From positions 1 through 5,396 of the forward strand of contig CAMLOB010000326.1 in the NCBI GenBank assembly GCA_946481475.1: a DNA stretch of 5,396 bases. Reading direction: 5' to 3'. The notes beneath the pieces were generated by a model that was not told where the DNA came from, did no database searches, and saw only the letters and a program-made list of their open reading frames with translations. Source of the stretch: an uncultured Chlorobiota bacterium (GTDB lineage: Bacteria > Bacteroidota > Kapaibacteriia > OLB7). The translations under genes were made by a program, and so were the position numbers. This document shows positions 3,863 through 5,396 of this stretch, in pieces; the first letter of the stretch is position 1; every line of letters begins with the position of its first letter.

Positions 3863-5396
3863 TTACTCTTTCCCCAGCAGACATTCCCCCTCAATCCAGT
3901 AGGGACAAAGGGGACAGTGGGGCGTCGCCAGCGGAAGGCGGCGGCGTCCCGAGTAACTGACCGCACGGATGTCTTCGATCGTCGCGGCGATCTCCTCTGC
4001 GGTCCGGACAAGATCGAACCGACTGAAGGTGAAGTCCTGCGGCTGCTCCGGCGCTTCGGTGAAGAGAACCGTTCCGGTGATCGACCGTTGACGCGGATTC
4101 AGCTTCGAGATGAGCCAGGCGTAGAGCCGGACCTGCGGCAGATAACTCTCGGCAATTGCGGCCGGATCCCGGTCCTGAAGTCGAAGCGTCTTGAACTGAA
4201 GAAACGACAACGTCCCGTCGACCCCGGTAACCAGCCGGTCCATAACCCCCAGAATGAACTCCCGGTTCGGTCTGGTGCCGAGAGGCATCCGGAGTTCCTT
4301 CCCGGCCTCGGAGATCGAGCCTTCGGGAAAGATTCGTCCCCTTACCGATGGGCTTTTCACAATTCCGTCCAGAGTCTCTACCAGTCTCTCACGCATCCTC
4401 TCCAGCGTCTTCTCATCCATCGGTTCCAGTACCAGAAGCTCGTCGACGATGGTTCCGACCGAAGGGGCTTTCTCTTCTTCGGTTCCGGCCGCCCCTGGCG
4501 GTTCGATGCCGGTCTCCGGCGACAGACGTTTCGCCGTTTCGCGGAAGAGTCGGGCGAAGATCGTTCCGTCCTCGCTGTCGTCGGTTGTCGGGTCTTCTTC
4601 CCATGCCAGACTCAGTTCTTCCGGAATGCCGAGTCGGTAGCGGAGATAATACTTTGTCGGACACTGTGAGTAGGTCAGGAACTGTGTAGCGGAATAGATT
4701 TCACCGCGTGCCCTTGCCGGCACTTCGCCGATCTGCAGGTATTCCGGACGGAACTCCGAGGAGGGATCCCGTTCGGGACGAAATTTCCCGACCTCCGGTA
4801 TCGATCGGTTGATCCGGATCTGCTGCGTCCAGGGCTGCGAGGTGATGGTGGCTCCATCCTCTTCAAGAAACCGGAGTGCCGGGGAGCTGAGCGTGACGAT
4901 TCCTTCTTCGGGAAGATCGGGGAGAGGGGCCAGACTCCACTCGAGCATTGTGTTTGCCGGCGGGTTCTCGTTGCATTCACCGGTCAACACCAGCATATCG
5001 CGCGCCCGGGTCAGTGCCACGTAGAAGATCCTTGCCTCCTCGGCCCGTTCCTTTTCCCGTCTGCGCAACTTCATCAGTGCCGTTATCATCGGTCGGTATT
5101 CCTGACCGTTGTATATCCAGTTCCATCCGAAGCCGAGCTCCTTGTCGAAGAAGGGAGGATTGCTGATGCGGGTGGGGGAGTCGAGATCGGGGAGAAAGAC
5201 GACCGGAAATTCCAGCCCTTTCGCCCCGTGCATCGTCATCAGGCGAACGGCATCCCGGCTGGAGTTGATCGAGGCTTCCGATTCCATCTCCTCGGCTTCG
5301 ATTTGTGCGGTCAGACGTTCGACGAAGTCGAAGAGATTTGTGAACCCGCGCGACTCGAACTCGCGTGCAGTATCGATCATCTTGTCGACGTTCGCC
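3863..5396 (-). CDS. UvrD/AddA-type helicase-exonuclease, C-terminal half (5' end outside window)
   Basis: The frame is open to the right edge (ANVDK precedes the first in-window Met), so the N-terminal ATPase domain is missing. Counting from the Met at 5380, helicase motif V is VRLMTMHGAKGLEFPVVFLP (45-64) and motif VI is EEARIFYVALTRARDMLVLT (114-133), with the arginines that complete the ATP site. A RecB-family PD-(D/E)XK nuclease domain with Fe-S ligands follows: first Cys in SATQFLTYSQCPTKYY (C240), the last three in CPLC-X7-C (C489, C492, C500), as in AddB and Cas4. GVMDR (D381), K397 and QVRLY (Q416-Y420) are kept. The metal-binding His expected in the GTIFARLF segment (272-279) appears as Ala, and the acid before K397 is Gln (LQFKT, 394-398). 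The protein should act in double-strand-break repair with a partner subunit, but its nuclease may be inactive. Whether it is the AddA or AddB partner cannot be told from half the protein. Confidence 0.9.
   Translation of the reverse strand, partial: ANVDKMIDTAREFESRGFTNLFDFVERLTAQIEAEEMESEASINSSRDAVRLMTMHGAKGLEFPVVFLPDLDSPTRISNPPFFDKELGFGWNWIYNGQEYRPMITALMKLRRREKERAEEARIFYVALTRARDMLVLTGECNENPPANTMLEWSLAPLPDLPEEGIVTLSSPALRFLEEDGATITSQPWTQQIRINRSIPEVGKFRPERDPSSEFRPEYLQIGEVPARARGEIYSATQFLTYSQCPTKYYLRYRLGIPEELSLAWEEDPTTDDSEDGTIFARLFRETAKRLSPETGIEPPGAAGTEEEKAPSVGTIVDELLVLEPMDEKTLERMRERLVETLDGIVKSPSVRGRIFPEGSISEAGKELRMPLGTRPNREFILGVMDRLVTGVDGTLSFLQFKTLRLQDRDPAAIAESYLPQVRLYAWLISKLNPRQRSITGTVLFTEAPEQPQDFTFSRFDLVRTAEEIAATIEDIRAVSYSGRRRLPLATPHCPLCPYWIEGECLLGKE

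Noticed and set aside
3111..3884. 257-codon minus-strand open frame opposite the lipoprotein
   Set aside because: The plus strand has a signal peptide, lipobox and recognisable domain; the antisense frame is Arg-rich with no family pattern.
3903..3918. A GGGGAC-like stretch within the helicase gene that resembles the G-run repeat at 673-699
   Set aside because: It encodes the CPLCP Fe-S motif in the correct frame, so the likeness is explained by coding; only one run has four Gs.
3917..4669. 250-codon plus-strand open frame opposite the helicase
   Set aside because: It is the shadow of a gene with clear helicase motifs V and VI; its protein is Arg-rich and motif-free.

Overview
The window is a bacterial chromosome fragment of moderate GC content, by eye about 55%. 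It carries six protein-coding regions, one decayed gene and two structured intergenic stretches. There are no tRNA or rRNA genes, CRISPR arrays or transposases. The first gene encodes a secreted-type protein with a YDIDIG ... STGPFxMxPGDT pattern. I associate that pattern with Bacteroidota, Chlorobiota/Kapabacteria-like and other FCB-group bacteria. A Gly-Asn-Asp lipoprotein with a carboxypeptidase-regulatory-like beta domain and a four-helix-bundle (S23/IVP-type) gene fit the same assignment. The placement is inference from protein style and is not firm below the FCB level.

Layout. At 2-664 (+) is the C-terminal part of a secreted-type protein. At 665-720 is a short gap with a four-tract G-quadruplex motif overlapping an inverted repeat. 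At 721-1100 (-) is a four-helix-bundle gene broken by a deletion of about 22 nt. At 1181-1561 (-) is an intact ferredoxin:thioredoxin reductase catalytic-subunit homologue. At 1562-1774 is a divergent intergenic region with a near-perfect sigma-54 (-24/-12) promoter pointing right and a spaced inverted repeat upstream of it. At 1790-2302 (+) is a P-loop nucleotide kinase-like protein of the FlaR/'topology modulation' type. At 2303-2623 is a repeat-rich gap with three related stem-loops flanked by short ACTCTATGAACTC-type repeats. At 2624-2884 (-) is a small unrecognised protein. At 3045-3860 (+) is the lipoprotein. At 3863-5396 (-) is the C-terminal half of a UvrD/AddA-type helicase-nuclease that runs off the right edge.

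The genes do not form one pathway. They look like single-gene or two-gene units with frequent strand switches. The three convergent junctions differ: one has the G-rich hairpin, one has the stem-loop cluster, and the third (lipoprotein/helicase) has only 2 bp between stop codons. The points most worth checking are the sigma-54 promoter, the stem-loop cluster with a paired base change in one copy, the apparent loss of two catalytic residues in the helicase's Fe-S nuclease domain, and the G-quadruplex/hairpin overlap.
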